Shown here piece by piece: positions 1 to 14,700 of a stretch of DNA of 64,000 bases (positions are counted from its first letter, which is position 1; each line of letters opens with the position of its first letter). The notes below the pieces were generated by a model, which saw only the letters and a list, made by a program, of their open reading frames with translations, did no database searches and was not told the origin of the DNA. This stretch comes from Azolla caroliniana (Eukaryota; Polypodiophyta). The stretch covers positions 62,001 through 126,000 of the forward strand of contig JBHGNT010000045.1 in assembly GCA_043228905.1 (NCBI GenBank), written 5' to 3'. A program made the translations under genes and the position numbers.

Positions 1-713
1 AGCGTTGTTAGCTTCGATTGGCATGTTTGAACACAAAAATCTGATATCACACGAGCCAGGTATGAACATTTTAATTTACTCAAGGGCTTCTCTCAACTCC
101 CTCCTGATGTTTGCTAATTTCGTCATGTCTCTCGACTTGAGTTTTAAAATCTTGATTTTTTAATTCCATATCATAGCTAGAATTGTTAGCTTCGATTCGC
201 ATGTTTGAACACAAAAATCCGATATGACACGAGCCAGGTATGAACATTTTCATTTACTCAAGGGCTCTTCTCAACTCACTCCTCAAATTTGGTAATTTCG
301 TCATGTCTCTCAACCAGAGTTTCAAAATGTTGATTTTTTAATTCCATATCATAGCTAGCGTTGTTAGCTTCGATTCGCATGTTTGAACACAAAAATCCGA
401 TATTACACCAGCCAGGTATGAACATTTTCATTTACTCAAGGGGTCCTCTCAACTCACTACTCATGTTTGCTAATTATTTCATGTCTCTCGACCTGAGTTT
501 CAAAATCTTGATTTTTTAATTCCATATCATAGCTAGCGTTGTTAGCTTCGATTCGCATGTTTGAACACAAACATCGGATATCACACGAGCCAGGTATGAA
601 CATTTTAATTTACTCAAGGGCTCCTCTCAACTCCCTCCTCATGTTTGCTAATTTCGTCATGTCTCTCGACTTGAGTTTCAAAATCTTCATTTTTTAATTC
701 CATATCATAGCTA

Positions 714-891
714 GCGTTGTTAGCTTCGATTCGCATGTTTGAACACAAAAATCCGATATCACACGAGCCAGGTATGAACATTTTAATTTACTCAAGGGCT
801 TCTCTCAACTCCCTCCTCATGTTTGCTAATTTCGTCATGTCTCTCGACCTGAGTTTCAAAATATTGATTTTTTAATTCCATATCATAGCTA
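714..891 (+). repeat. Representative satellite monomer (178 bp)
   Basis: This is one full monomer, phased at gcgttgttagcttcgatt. In order it holds: a dyad around the phase point (agcta, 7 nt, tagct); a box with gcatgtttgaacacaaaaat; a box with cgatatcacacgagccagg then tatgaacatttt; a variable C/T-rich middle (ctcaagggcttctctcaac); the segment tttcgtcatgtctctcgacc; and an A/T-rich end (gagtttcaaaatattgat, a T run, aattccatatcatagcta). The two boxes are also recognisable in the diverged inverted copies after 61538. The middle is the main difference between monomer types. Confidence 0.93.
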
Positions 892-1239
892 GCGTTGTTA
901 GCTTCGATTCGCATGTTTGAACACAAAAATCCGATATCACACGAGCCAGGTATGAACATTTTCATTTACTCAAGGGCTCTTCTCAACTCACTCCTCAAAT
1001 TTGCTAATTTCGTCATGTCTCTCGACCAGAGTTTCAAAATCTTGATTTTTTAATTCCATAGCATAGCTAGCGTTGTTAGCTTCGATTCGCATGTTTGAAC
1101 ACAAAAATCTGATATCACACGAGCCAGGTATGAACATTTTAATTTACTCAAGGGCTCCTCTCAACTCCCTCCTCATGTTTGCTAATTTCGTCATGTCTCT
1201 TGACCTGAGTTTCAAAATCTTGATTTTTTAATTCCATAT

Positions 1240-4200
1240 CATAGCTAGCGTTGCTAGCTTCGATTCGCATGTTTGAACACGAAAATCCGATATCACACGA
1301 GCCAGGTATGAACATTTTAATTTACCTCCTGACTCTTCTCAACTCACTCCTCAAATTTGGTAATTTCGTCATGTCTCTCGGATAGAGTTTTCAAAATATT
1401 GATTTTTTATTTCCATATCATAGGTAGTTTTGTTAGCTTCGATTCGCATGTTTGAACACAAACATCGGATATCACACGAGCCAGGTATGAACATTTTAAT
1501 TTACTCAAGGGCTCCTCTCAACTCCCTCCTCATGTTTGCTAATTTCGTCATGTCTCTCGACCTGTGTTTCAAAATCTTGATTTTTTAATTCCATATCATA
1601 GCTAGCGTTGCTAGCTTCGATTCGCATGTTTGAACACAAAAATCCGATAGTACACGAGCCAGGTATGAACATTTTCATTTACTCAAGGGCTCCTCTCAAC
1701 TCCCTCCTCAAATTTGGTAATTTCGTCATGTATCTCGACCTAAGTTTCAAAATCTTGATTTTTTAATTCCATATCATAGCTAGCGTTGTTAGCTTCGATA
1801 CGCATGTTTGAACACAAAAATCCGATATGACACGAGCCAGGTATGAACATTTTCATTTACTCAAGGGCTCTTCTCAACTCCCTCCTCAAATTTGGTAATT
1901 TCGTCATGTCTCTCGACCTGAGTTTCAAAATATTGATTTTTTAATTCCATATCATAGCTAGCATTGTTAGCTTCGATTGGCATGTTTGAACACAAAAATC
2001 CGATATTACACGAGCCAGGTATGAACATTTTCATTTACTCAAGGGCTCCTCTCAACTCCCTCCTCAAATTTGGTAATTTCGTCATGTCTCTCGACCAGAG
2101 TTTCAAAATCTTGATTTTTTAATTCCATAGCATAGCTAGCGTTGTTAGCTTCGATTCGCATGTTTGAACACAAAAATCCGATATTACACCAGCCAGGTAT
2201 GAACATTTTCATTTACTCAAGGGGTCCTCTCAACTCACTACTCAAATTTGGTAATTTCATCATGTCTCTTGACCAGAGTTTCAAAATCTTGATTTATTAA
2301 GTCCATATCATAGCTAGCGTTGTTAGCTTCGATTCGCATGTTTGAACACAAACATCGGATATCACACGAGCCAGGTATGAACATTTTAATTTACTCAAGG
2401 GCTCCTCTCAACTCCCTCCTCATGTTTGCTAATTTCGTCATGTCTCTCGACTTGAGTTTCAAAATCTTGATTTTTTAATTCCATATCATAGCTAGCGTTG
2501 TTAGCTTCGATTCGCATGTTTGAACACAAAAATCCGATATCACACGAGCCAGGTATGAACATTTTAATTTACTCAAGGGCTTCTCTCAACTCCCTCCTCA
2601 TGTTTGCTAATTTCGTCATGTCTCTCGACCTGAGTTTCAAAATATTGATTTTTTAATTCCATATCATAGCTAGCGTTGTTAGCTTCGATTCGCATGTTTG
2701 AACACAAAAATCCGATATCACACGAGCCAGGTATGAACATTTTCATTTACTCAAGGGCTCTTCTCAACTCACTCCTCAAATTTGCTAATTTCGTCATGTC
2801 TCTCGACCAGAGTTTCAAAATCTTGATTTTTTAATTCCATAGCATAGCTAGCGTTGTTAGCTTCGATTCGCATGTTTGAACACAAAAATCTGATATCACA
2901 CGAGCCAGGTATGAACATTTTAATTTACTCAAGGGCTCCTCTCAACTCCCTCCTCATGTTTGCTAATTTTGTCATGTCTCTTGACCTGAGTTTCAAAATC
3001 TTGATTTTTTAATTCCATATCATAGCTACCGTTGTTAGCTTCGTTTGGCATGTTTGAACACGAAAATCCGATATCACACCAGCCAGGTATGAACATTTTC
3101 ATTTACTCAAGGGGTCCTCTCAACTCACTACTCATGTTTGCTAATTATTTCATGTCTCTCGACCTGAGTTTCAAAACTTGATTTTTTAATTCCATATCAT
3201 AGCTAGCGTTGTTAGCTTCGATTCGCATGTTTGAACACGAAAATCCGATATCACACGAGCCAGGTATGAACATTTTAATTTACCTCCTGACTCTTCTCAA
3301 CTCACTCCTCAAATTTGGTAATTTCGTCATGTCTCTCGGATAGAGTTTTCAAAATATTGATTTTTTATTTCGATATCATAGGTAGTTTTGTTAGCTTCGA
3401 TTCGCATGTTTGAACACAAACATCGGATATCACACGAGCCAGGTATGAACATTTTAATTTACTCAAGGGCTCCTCTCAACTCCCTCCTCATGTTTGCTAA
3501 TTTCGTCATGTCTCTCGACCTGTGTTTCAAAATCTTGATTTTTTAATTCCATATCATAGCTAGCGTTGCTAGCTTCGATTCGCATGTTTGAACACAAAAA
3601 TCCGATAGTACACGAGCCAGGTATGAACATTTTCATTTACTCAAGGGCTCCTCTCAACTCCCTCCTCAAATTTGGTAATTTCGTCATGTCTCTCGACCTA
3701 AGTTTCAAAATCTTGATTTTTTAATTCCATATCATAGCTAGCGTTGTTAGCTTCGATACGCATGTTTGAACACAAAAATCCGATATGACACGAGCCAGGT
3801 ATGAACATTTTCATTTACTCAAGGGCTCTTCTCAACTCCCTCCTCAAATTTGGTAATTTCGTCATGTCTCTCGACCTGAGTTTCAAAATATTGATTTTTT
3901 AATTCCATATCATAGCTAGCATTGTTAGCTTCGATTGGCATGTTTGAACACAAAAATCCGATATTACACGAGCCAGGTATGAACATTTTCATTTACTCAA
4001 GGGCTCCTCTCAACTCCCTCCTCAAATTTGGTAATTTCGTCATGTCTCTCGACCAGAGTTTCAAAATCTTGATTTTTTAATTCCATAGCATAGCTAGCGT
4101 TGTTAGCTTCGATTCGCATGTTTGAACACAAAAATCCGATATTACACCAGCCAGGTATGAACATTTTCATTTACTCAAGGGGTCCTCTCAACTCACTACT

Positions 4201-7000
4201 CAAATTTGGTAATTTCATCATGTCTCTTGACCTGTGTTTCAAAATCTTGATTTATTAAGTCCATATCATAGCTAGCGTTGTTAGCTTCGATTCGCATGTT
4301 TGAACACAAACATCGGATATCACACGAGCCAGGTATGAACATTTTAATTTACTCAAGGGCTCCTCTCAACTCCCTCCTCATGTTTGCTAATTTCGTCATG
4401 TCTCTCGACTTGAGTTTCAAAATCTTGATTTTTTAATTCCATATCATAGCTAGCGTTGTTAGCTTCGATTCGCATGTTTGAACACAAAAATCCGATATCA
4501 CACGAGCCAGGTATGAACATTTTAATTTACTCAAGGGCTTCTCTCAACTCCCTCCTCATGTTTGCTAATTTCGTCATGTGTCTCGACCTGAGTTTCAAAA
4601 TATTGATTTTTTAATTCCATATCATAGCTAGCGTTGTTAGCTTCGATTCGCATGTTTGAACACAAAAATCCGATATGACACGAGCCAGGTATGAACATTT
4701 TAATTTACTCAAGGGCTCTTCTCAACTCCCTCCTCAAATTTGGTAATTTCGTCATGTCTCTCGACCTGTGTTTCAAAATCTTGATTTTTTAATTCCATAT
4801 CATAGCTAGCGTTGCTAGCTTCGATTCGCATGTTTGAACACAAAAATCCGATAGTACACGAGCCAGGTATGAACATTTTCATTTACTCAAGGGCTCCTCT
4901 CAACTCCCTCCTCAAATTTGGTAATTTCGTCATGTCTCTCGACCTAAGTTTCAAAATCTTGATTTTTTAATTCCATATCATAGCTAGCGTTGTTAGCTTC
5001 GATACGCATGTTTGAACACAAAAATCCGATATCACACCAGCCAGGTATGAACATTTTCATTTACTCAAGGGCTCTTCTCAACTCCCTCCTCAAATTTGGT
5101 AATTTCGTCATGTCTCTCGACCTGAGTTTCAAAATCTTGATTTTTTAATTCCATATCATAGCTAGCGTTGTTAGCTTCGATTCGCATGTTTGAACACGAA
5201 AATCCGATATCACACGAGCCAGGTATGAACATTTTAATTTACCTCCTGACTCTTCTCAACTCACTCCTCAAATTTGGTAATTTCGTCATGTCTCTCGGAT
5301 AGAGTTTTCAAAATATTGATTTTTTATTTCCATATCATAGGTAGTTTTGTTAGCTTCGATTCGCATGTTTGAACACAAACATCGGATATCACACGAGCCA
5401 GGTATGAACATTTTAATTTACTCAAGGGCTCCTCTCAACTCCCTCCTCATGTTTGCTAATTTCGTCATGTCTCTCGACCTGTGTTTCAAAATCTTGATTT
5501 TTTAATTCCATATCATAGCTAGCGTTGCTAGCTTCGATTCGCATGTTTGAACACAAAAATCCGATAGTACACGAGCCAGGTATGAACATTTTCATTTACT
5601 CAAGGGCTCCTCTCAACTCCCTCCTCAAATTTGGTAATTTCGTCATGTCTCTCGACCTAAGTTTCAAAATCTTGATTTTTTAATTCCATATCATAGCTAG
5701 CGTTGTTAGCTTCGATACGCATGTTTGAACACAAAAATCCGATATGACACGAGCCAGGTATGAACATTTTCATTTACTCAAGGGCTCTTCTCAACTCCCT
5801 CCTCAAATTTGGTAATTTCGTCATGTCTCTCGACCTGAGTTTCAAAATATTGATTTTTTAATTCCATATCATAGCTAGCATTGTTAGCTTCGATTGGCAT
5901 GTTTGAACACAAAAATCCGATATTACACGAGCCAGGTATGAACATTTTCATTTACTCAAGGGCTCCTCTCAACTCCCTCCTCAAATTTGGTAATTTCGTC
6001 ATGTCTCTCGACCAGAGTTTCAAAATCTTGATTTTTTAATTCGATAGCATAGCTAGCGTTGTTAGCTTCGATTCGCATGTTTGAACACAAAAATCCGATA
6101 TTACACCAGCCAGGTATGAACATTTTCATTTACTCAAGGGGTCCTCTCAACTCACTACTCAAATTTGGTAATTTCATCATGTCTCTTGACCAGAGTTTCA
6201 AAATCTTGATTTATTAAGTCCATATCATAGCTAGCGTTGTTAGCTTCGATTCGCATGTTTGAACACAAACATCGGATATCACACGAGCCAGGTATGAACA
6301 TTTTAATTTACTCAAGGGCTCCTCGCAACTCCCTCCTCATGTTTGCTAATTTCGTCATGTCTCTCGACTTGAGTTTCAAAATCTTCATTTTTTAATTCCA
6401 TATCATAGCTAGCGTTGTTAGCTTCGATTCGCATGTTTGAACACAAAAATCCGATATCACACGAGCCAGGTATGAACATTTTAATTTACTCAAGGGCTTC
6501 TCTCAACTCCCTCCTCATGTTTGCTAATTTCGTCATGTCTCTCGACCTGAGTTTCAAAATATTGATTTTTTAATTCCATATCATAGCTAGCGTTGTTAGC
6601 TTCGATTCGCAATTTTGAACACAAAAATCCGATATCACACGAGCCAGGTATGAACATTTTCATTTACTCAAGGGCTCTTCTCAACTCACTCCTCAAATTT
6701 GCTAATTTCGTCATGTCTCTCGACCAGAGTTTCAAAATCTTGATTTTTTAATTCCATAGCATAGCTAGCGTTGTTAGCTTCGATTCGCATGTTTGAACAC
6801 ACAAATCTGATATCACACGAGCCAGGTATGAACATTTTAATTTACTCAAGGGCTCCTCTCAACTCCCTCCTCATGTTTGCTAATTTTGTCATGTCTCTTG
6901 ACCTGAGTTTCAAAATCTTGATTTTTTAATTCCATATCATAGCTAGCGTTGTTAGCTTCGATTGGCATGTTTGAACACGAAAATCCGATATCACACGAGC
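1240..7000 (+). repeat. 11-monomer higher-order repeat block (about 1958 bp period)
   Basis: Rare variants recur at about 1958 bp. The gatagagtttt monomer is at 1381, 3339 and 5298, and its relative gatagaattt at 7079. The gatagtacacg variant is at 1651, 3609 and 5568, with an extra copy at 4855. The rare aaatctgatatc variant appears near 1107, 2888 and (as acaaatctg) 6803. Copies agree closely from about 1220-2690 against 3178-4650, with a few single-base differences such as tcatgtctctc against tcatgtgtctc near 4578. The middle copy jumps out of register after about 4650. This is best read as three imperfect copies with rearrangement, not a clean array. Confidence 0.75.
1243..1259. other. 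Perfect 7-bp dyad variant (agctagc-gtt-gctagct)
   Basis: The common monomer has agcta and tagct arms around gcgttgt. In this variant a t-to-c change extends the arms to seven perfectly complementary bases around a 3-nt loop. The same variant is at 1600-1616, 3558-3574, 4804-4820, 5517-5533 and 25989-26005. It is confined to the 11-mer-type segments. Confidence 0.85.
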
Positions 7001-9947
7001 CAGGTATGAACATTTTAATTTACCTCCTGACTCTTCTCAACTCACTCCTCAAATTTGGTAATTTCGTCATGTCTCTCGGATAGAATTTCAAAATATTGAT
7101 TTTTTATTTCCATATCATAGGTAGTGTTGTTAGCTTTGATTCGCAGGTTTGAACACAAAAATCCGATATCACACGAGCCAGGTATGAACATTTTCATTTA
7201 CTCAAGGGCTCACCTCAACTCACTACTCAAATTTGGTAATTTCGTCATGTCTCTCGACCAGAGTTTCAAAATCTTGATTTTTTAAGTCCATATCATAGCT
7301 AGCGTTGTTAGCTTCGATTCTCATGTTTGAACACAAACATCGGATATCACACGAGCCAGGTATGAACATTTTAATTTACTCAAGGGCTCCTCTCAACTCC
7401 CTCCTCATGTTTGCTAATTTCGTCATGTCTCTCGACCTGTGTTTCAAAATATTGATTTTTTAATTCCATATCATAGCTAGCGTTGTTAGCTTCGATTCGC
7501 ATGTTTGAACACAAAAATCCGATATCACACGAGCCAGGTATGAACATTTTCATTTACTCAAGGGCTCTTCTCAACTCACTACTCAAATTTGGTAATTTCG
7601 TCATGTCTCTCGACCAGAGTTTCAAAATCTTGATTTTTTAAGTCCATATCATAGCTAACGTTGTTAGCTTCGATTCTCATGTTTGAACACAAACATCGGA
7701 TATCACACGAGCCAGGTATGAACATTTTAATTTACTCAAGGGCTCCTCTAAACTCCCTCCTCATGTTTGCTAATGTTGTCATGTCTCTCGACCTGAGTTT
7801 CAAAATCATGATTTTTTAATTCCATATCATAGCTAGCGTTGTTAGCTTCGATTCGCATGTTTGAACACAAAAATCCGATATTACACGAGCCAGTTATGAA
7901 CATTTTAATTTACCTCCTAGCTCTTCTTAACTCACTCCTCAAACTTGGTAATTTCGTCATGTCTCTGGACCTGAGTTTCAAAATCTTGATTCTTTAATTC
8001 CATATCATAGGTAGTGTTGTTAGCTTCGATTCGCATGTTTGAACACAAAAATCCGATATTACACGAGCCAGTTATGAACATTTTAATTTACTCAAGGGCT
8101 ACTCTCAACTACCTCCTCATGTTTGCTAATTTCGTCATGTCTCTCGACTTGTGTTTCAAAATCTTGATTTTTTAATTCCATATCATAGTTAGCGTTGTTA
8201 GCTTCGATTCGCATGTTTGAACACAAAAATCCGATATCACACGAGCTAGGTATGATCATTTTCATTTACTCAAGGGCTCCTCTCAACTCCCTCCTCATGT
8301 TTGCTAATTTCGTCATGTCTCTCGACCTGAGTTTCAAAATTTTGATAATTTAATTCCATATCATAGCTTGCGTTGTTAGCTTCGATTCGCATGTTTGAAC
8401 ACAAAAATCCGATATCACACGAGCCAGGTATGAACATTTTCATTTACTAACGCGCTCTTCTCTACTAGCTCCTCAAATTTGCTAATTTCTTCATATCTCT
8501 TGACCCGAATTTCGAAATCATGATTTTTTAATTCCATATCATAGCTAGCGTTGTTAGCTTCGATTGGCATGTTTGAACACGAACATCCGATATCACACGA
8601 GCCAGGTATGAACATTTTCATTTACTCAAGGGGTCTTCTCAACTCACTCCTCAAATTTGCTAATTTCGTCATGTCTCTCGACCAGAGTTTCAAAATCTTG
8701 ATTTTTTAATTCCATATCATAGCTAGCGTTGTTAGCTTCGATTCGCATGTTTGAACACAAAAATCCGATATCACACGAGCCAGGTATGATCATTTTCGTT
8801 TACTCAAGGGCTCCTCTAAACTCCCGCCTCATGTTTGCTAATTTTGTCATGTCTCTCGACCTGAATTTTCAAAATCTTGATTTTTTATGTCCATATCATA
8901 GCTAGTGTTGTTAGCTTCGATTCGCATGTTTGAACACAAAAATCCGATATTACACGAGCCAGTTATGAACATTTTCATTTACTCAAGGGCTCATCTCAAC
9001 TCACTACTCAAATTTTGTAATTTCATCATGTCTCTCGACTAGAGTTTCAAAATCTTGATTTATTTAGTCCATATCATAGCTAGCGTTGTTAGCTTCGATT
9101 CGCATGTTTGAACACAAAAATCCGATATCACACGAGCCAGGTATGAACATTTTAATTTACCTCCTAGCTCTTCTCAACTCCCTCCTCAAATTTAGTAATT
9201 TCGTCATGTCTCTCGACCTGAGTTTCAAAATCTTGATTTTTTAATTCCAGATCATAGCTAGCGTTGTTAGCTTCGATACGCATGTTTGAATACAAAAATC
9301 CGATATGACACGAGCCAGGTATGAAAATTTCCATTTACTCAAGGGCTCTTCTCAACTCACTCCTCAAATTTGCTAATTTCGTCATGTCTCACGACCAGAG
9401 TTTTAAAATCTTGATTTTTTAATTCCATAGCATAGCTAGCGTTGTTAGCTTCGATACGCATGTTTGAACACAAAAATCCGATATGACACGAGCCAGGTAT
9501 GAAAATTTCCATTTACTCAAGGGCTCTTCTCAACTCACTCCTCAAATTTGCTAATTTCGTCATGTCTCTCGACCAGAGTTTTAAAATCTTGATTTTTTAA
9601 TTCCATAGCATAGCTAGCGTTGTTAGCTTCGATTCGCATGTTTGAACACAAAAATCCGATATCACACGAGCCAGGTATGAACATTTTAATTTACTCAAGG
9701 GCTCTTCTCAACTCACTCCTCAAATTTGCTAATTTCGTCATGTCTCTCGACCAGAGTTTCAAAATCTTGATTTTTTAAGTCCATAGCATAGCTAGCGTTG
9801 TTAGCTTCGATTCGCATGTTTGAACACAAACATCGGATATCACACGAGCCAGGTATGAACATTTTAATTTACTCAAGGGCTCCTCTCAACTCCCTCCTCA
9901 TGTTTGCTAATTTCGTCATGTCTCTCGACCTGTGTTTCAAAATCTTG
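7001..9947 (+). repeat. Heterogeneous monomer stretch between HOR blocks
   Basis: These satellite monomers carry more private variants than the blocks on either side. Examples are gagccagttatg (near 7892 and 8070), tatgatcatttt (near 8251 and 8785), gagctagg (near 8244), and a strongly altered copy around 8440-8520 with actaacgcgctcttctc and gacccgaatttcgaaatc. Two neighbouring monomers beginning at about 9258 and 9436 are near-identical: both carry cttcgatacgcatg (9271 and 9449) and gtatgaaaatttcc, which looks like a local single-monomer duplication. I see no gene or insertion here. The stretch may be an older segment not reached by recent homogenisation. Confidence 0.7.
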
Positions 9948-11727
9948 ATTTTTTAATTCCATATCATAGCTAGCGTTGTTAGCTTCGATTCGCATGTTTG
10001 AACACAAAAATCCGATATCACACGAGCCAGGTATGAACATTTTAATTTACTCAAGGGCTTCTCTCAACTCCCTCCTCATGTTTGCTAATTTCGTCATGTC
10101 GCTCGACTTGAGTTTCAAAATCTTGATTTTTTAATTCCATATCATAGCTAGCATTGTTAGCTTCGATTCACATGTTTGAACACAAAAATCCGATATGACA
10201 CGAGCCAGGTATGAACATTTTCATTTACTCAAGGGCTCTTCTCAACTCACTCCTCAAATTTGGTAATTTCGTCATGTCTCTCGACCTGAGTTTCAAAATA
10301 TTGATTTTTTAATTCCATATCATAGCTAGCATTGTTAGCTTCGATTGGCATGTTTGAACACAAAAATCCGATATTACACGAGCCAGGTATGAACATTTTC
10401 ATTTACTCAAGGGCTCCTCTCAACTCCCTCCTCAAATTTGGTAATTTCGTCATGTCTCTCGACCAGAGTTTCAAAATGTTGATTTTTTAATTCCATAGCA
10501 TAGCTAGCGTTGTTAGCTTCGATTCGCATGTTTGAACACAAAAATCCGATATTACACCAGCCAGGTATGAACATTTTCATTTACTCAAGGGGTCCTCTCA
10601 ACTCACTACTCAAATTTGGTAATTTCATCATGTCTCTCGACCAGAGTTTCAAAATCTTGATTTATTAAGTCCATATCATAGCTAGCGTTGTTAGCTTCGA
10701 TTCGCATGTTTGAACACAAACATCGGATATCACACGAGCCAGGTATGAACATTTTAATTTACTCAAGGGCTCCTCTCAACTCCCTCCTCATGTTTGCTAA
10801 TTTCGTCATGTCTCTCGACTTGAGTTTCAAAATCTTCATTTTTTAATTCCATATCATAGCTAGCGTTGTTAGCTTCGATTCGCATGTTTGAACACAAAAA
10901 TCCGATATCACACGAGCCAGGTATGAACATTTTAATTTACTCAAGGGCTTCTCTCAACTCCCTCCTCATGTTTGCTAATTTCGTCATGTCGCTCGACTTG
11001 AGTTTCAAAATCTTGATTTTTTAATTCCATATCATAGCTAGCATTGTTAGCTTCGATTCACATGTTTGAACACAAAAATCCGATATGACACGAGCCAGGT
11101 ATGAACATTTTCATTTACTCAAGGGCTCTTCTCAACTCACTCCTCAAATTTGGTAATTTCGTCATGTCTCTCGACCTGAGTTTCAAAATATTGATTTTTT
11201 AATTCCATATCATAGCTAGCATTGTTAGCTTCGATTGGCATGTTTGAACACAAAAATCCGATATTACACGAGCCAGGTATGAACATTTTCATTTACTCAA
11301 GGGCTCCTCTCAACTCCCTCCTCAAATTTGGTAATTTCGTCATGTCTCTCGACCAGAGTTTCAAAATGTTGATTTTTTAATTCCATAGCATAGCTAGCGT
11401 TGTTAGCTTCGATTCGCATGTTTGAACACAAAAATCCGATATTACACCAGCCAGGTATGAACATTTTCATTTACTCAAGGGGTCCTCTCAACTCACTACT
11501 CAAATTTGGTAATTTCATCATGTCTCTCGACCAGAGTTTCAAAATCTTGATTTATTAAGTCCATATCATAGCTAGCGTTGTTAGCTTCGATTCGCATGTT
11601 TGAACACAAACATCGGATATCACACGAGCCAGGTATGAACATTTTAATTTACTCAAGGGCTCCTCTCAACTCCCTCCTCATGTTTGCTAATTTCGTCATG
11701 TCTCTCGACTTGAGTTTCAAAATCTTC
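9948..11727 (+). repeat. Tandem 5-monomer duplication, 890-bp period
   Basis: The units are 9948-10837 and 10838-11727. Markers repeat at exactly 890 bp, including tcatgtcgctcgac (near 10094 and 10984) and cttcgattcacatg (10161 and 11051). Agreement begins after the acctgtg/acttgag difference near 9940 and continues to about 10915 against 11805, where cagg and tagg differ. The second unit also forms the start of the 18-monomer block that follows, so the duplication preceded, or happened at the edge of, that amplification. Confidence 0.82.
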
Positions 11728-14700
11728 ATTTTTTAATTCCATATCATAGCTAGCGTTGTTAGCTTCGATTCGCATGTTTGAACACAAAAATCCGATATCA
11801 CACGAGCTAGGTATGAACATTTTAATTTACTCAAGGGCTTCTCTCAACTCCCTCCTCATGTTTGCTAATTTCGTCATGTCTCTCGACCTGAGTTTCAAAA
11901 TATTGATTTTTTAATTCCATATCATAGCTAGCGTTGTTAGCTTCGATTCGCATGTTTGAACACAAAAATCCGATATCACACGAGCCAGGTATGAACATTT
12001 TCATTTACTCAAGGGCTCTTCTCAACTCACTCCTCAAATTTGCTAATTTCGTCATGTCTCTCGACCAGAGTTTGAAAATCTTGATTTTTTAATTCCATAG
12101 CATAGCTAGCGTTGTTAGCTTCGATTCGCATGTTTGAACACAAAAATCCGATATTACACCAGCCAGGTATGAACATTTTCATTTACTCAAGGGCTCCTCT
12201 CAACTCCCTCCTCATGTTTGCTAATTTTGTCATGTCTCTCGACCTGAGTTTCAAAATCTTGATTTTTTAATTCCATATCATAGCTAGCGTTGTTAGCTTC
12301 GATTCGCATGTTTGAACACAAAAATCCGATATCACACGAGAGAGGTATGAACATTTTAATTTACTCAAGGGCTTCTCTCAACTCCGTCCTCATGTTTGCT
12401 AATTTCGTCATGTCTCTCGACCTGAGTTTCAAAATCTTCATTTTTTAATTCCATATCATAGCTAGCATTGTTAGCTTCGATTGGCATGTTTGAACACAAA
12501 AATCCGATATTACACGAGCCAGGTATGAACATTTTAATTTCTCAAGGGCTCCTCTCAACTCCCTCCTCAAATTTGGTAATTTCGTCATGTCTCTCGACCT
12601 GAGTTTCAAAATCTTGATTTTTTAATTCCATAGCATAGCTAGGGTTGTTAGCTTCGATTCGCATGTTTGAACACAAAAATCCGATATTACACCAGCCAGG
12701 TATGAACATTTTCATTTACTCAAGGGGTCCTCTCAACTCACTACTCATGTTTGCTAATTTTGTCATGTCTCTCGACCTGAGTTTCAAAATCTTGATTTTT
12801 TAATTCCATATCATAGCTAGCGTTGTTAGCTTCGATTCGCATGTTTGAACACGAAAATCCGATATCACACGAGCCAGGTATGAACATTTTAATTTACCTC
12901 CTGACTCTTCTCAACTCACTCCTCAAATTTGGTAATTTCGTCATGTCTCTCGGATAGAGTTTTCAAAATATTGATTTTTTATTTCCATATCATAGGTAGT
13001 TTTGTTAGCTTCGATTCGCATGTTTGAACACAAACATCGGATATCACACGAGCCAGGTATGAACATTTTAATTTACTCAAGGGCTTCTCTCAACTCCCTC
13101 CTCATGTTTGCTAATTTCGTCATGTCTCTCGACCTGTGTTTTAAAATCTTGATTTTTTAATTCCATATCATAGCTAGCGTTGTTAGCTTCGATTCGCATG
13201 TTTGAACACAAAAATCCGATATCACACGAGCCAGGTATGAACATTTTAATTTACTCAAGGGCTTCTCTCAACTCCCTCCTCATGTTTGCTAATTTCGTCA
13301 TGTCTCTCGACTTGAGTTTTAAAATCTTGATTTTTTAATTCCGTATCATAGCTAGCGTTGTTAGCTTCGATTCGCATGTTTGAACACAAAAATCCGATAT
13401 CACACGAGCCAGGTATGAACATTTTAATTTACCTCCTAGCTCTTCTCAACTCCCTCCTCAAATTTAGTAATTTCGTCATGTCTCTCGACCTGAGTTTCAA
13501 AATCTTGATTTTTTAATTCCAGATCATAGCTAGCGTTGTTAGCTTCGATACGCATGTTTGAACACAAAAATCCGATATGACACGAGCCAGGTATGAAAAT
13601 TTCCATTTACTCAAGGGCTCTTCTCAACTCACTCCTCAAATTTGCTAATTTCGTCATGTCTCTCGACCAGAGTTTTAAAATCTTGATTTTTTAATTCCAT
13701 AGCATAGCTAGCGTTGTTAGCTTCGATTCGCATGTTTGAACACAAAAATCCGATATCACACGAGCCAGGTATGAACATTTTAATTTACTCAAGGGCTCTT
13801 CTCAACTCACTCCTCAAATTTGCTAATTTCGTCATGTCTCTCGACCAGAGTTTCAAAATCTTGATTTTTTAAGTCCATAGCATAGCTAGCGTTGTTAGCT
13901 TCGATTCGCATGTTTGAACACAAACATCGGATATCACACGAGCCAGGTATGAACATTTTAATTTACTCAAGGGCTCCTCTCAACTCCCTCCTCATGTTTG
14001 CTAATTTCGTCATGTCTCTCGACCTGTGTTTCAAAATCTTGATTTTTTAATTCCATATCATAGCTAGCGTTGTTAGCTTCGATTCGCATGTTTGAACACA
14101 AAAATCCGATATCACACGAGCCAGGTATGAACATTTTAATTTACTCAAGGGCTTCTCTCAACTCCCTCCTCATGTTTGCTAATTTCGTCATGTCGCTCGA
14201 CTTGAGTTTCAAAATCTTGATTTTTTAATTCCATATCATAGCTAGCATTGTTAGCTTCGATTCACATGTTTGAACACAAAAATCCGATATGACACGAGCC
14301 AGGTATGAACATTTTCATTTACTCAAGGGCTCTTCTCAACTCACTCCTCAAATTTGGTAATTTCGTCATGTCTCTCGACCTGAGTTTCAAAATATTGATT
14401 TTTTAATTCCATATCATAGCTAGCATTGTTAGCTTCGATTGGCATGTTTGAACACAAAAATCCGATATTACACGAGCCAGGTATGAACATTTTCATTTAC
14501 TCAAGGGCTCCTCTCAACTCCCTCCTCAAATTTGGTAATTTCGTCATGTCTCTCGACCAGAGTTTCAAAATGTTGATTTTTTAATTCCATAGCATAGCTA
14601 GCGTTGTTAGCTTCGATTCGCATGTTTGAACACAAAAATCCGATATTACACCAGCCAGGTATGAACATTTTCATTTACTCAAGGGGTCCTCTCAACTCAC

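Noticed and set aside
8415-8621. 68-codon minus-strand reading frame, and similar 60-90 codon frames at 34009, 38461, 59539 and 61421-63765
   Set aside because: All lie in satellite monomers and translate the same repeat words. The monomer is 178 bp (not divisible by three), so the frame shifts at each repeat. The identical pair at 34009 and 38461 reflects the 4452-bp duplication.
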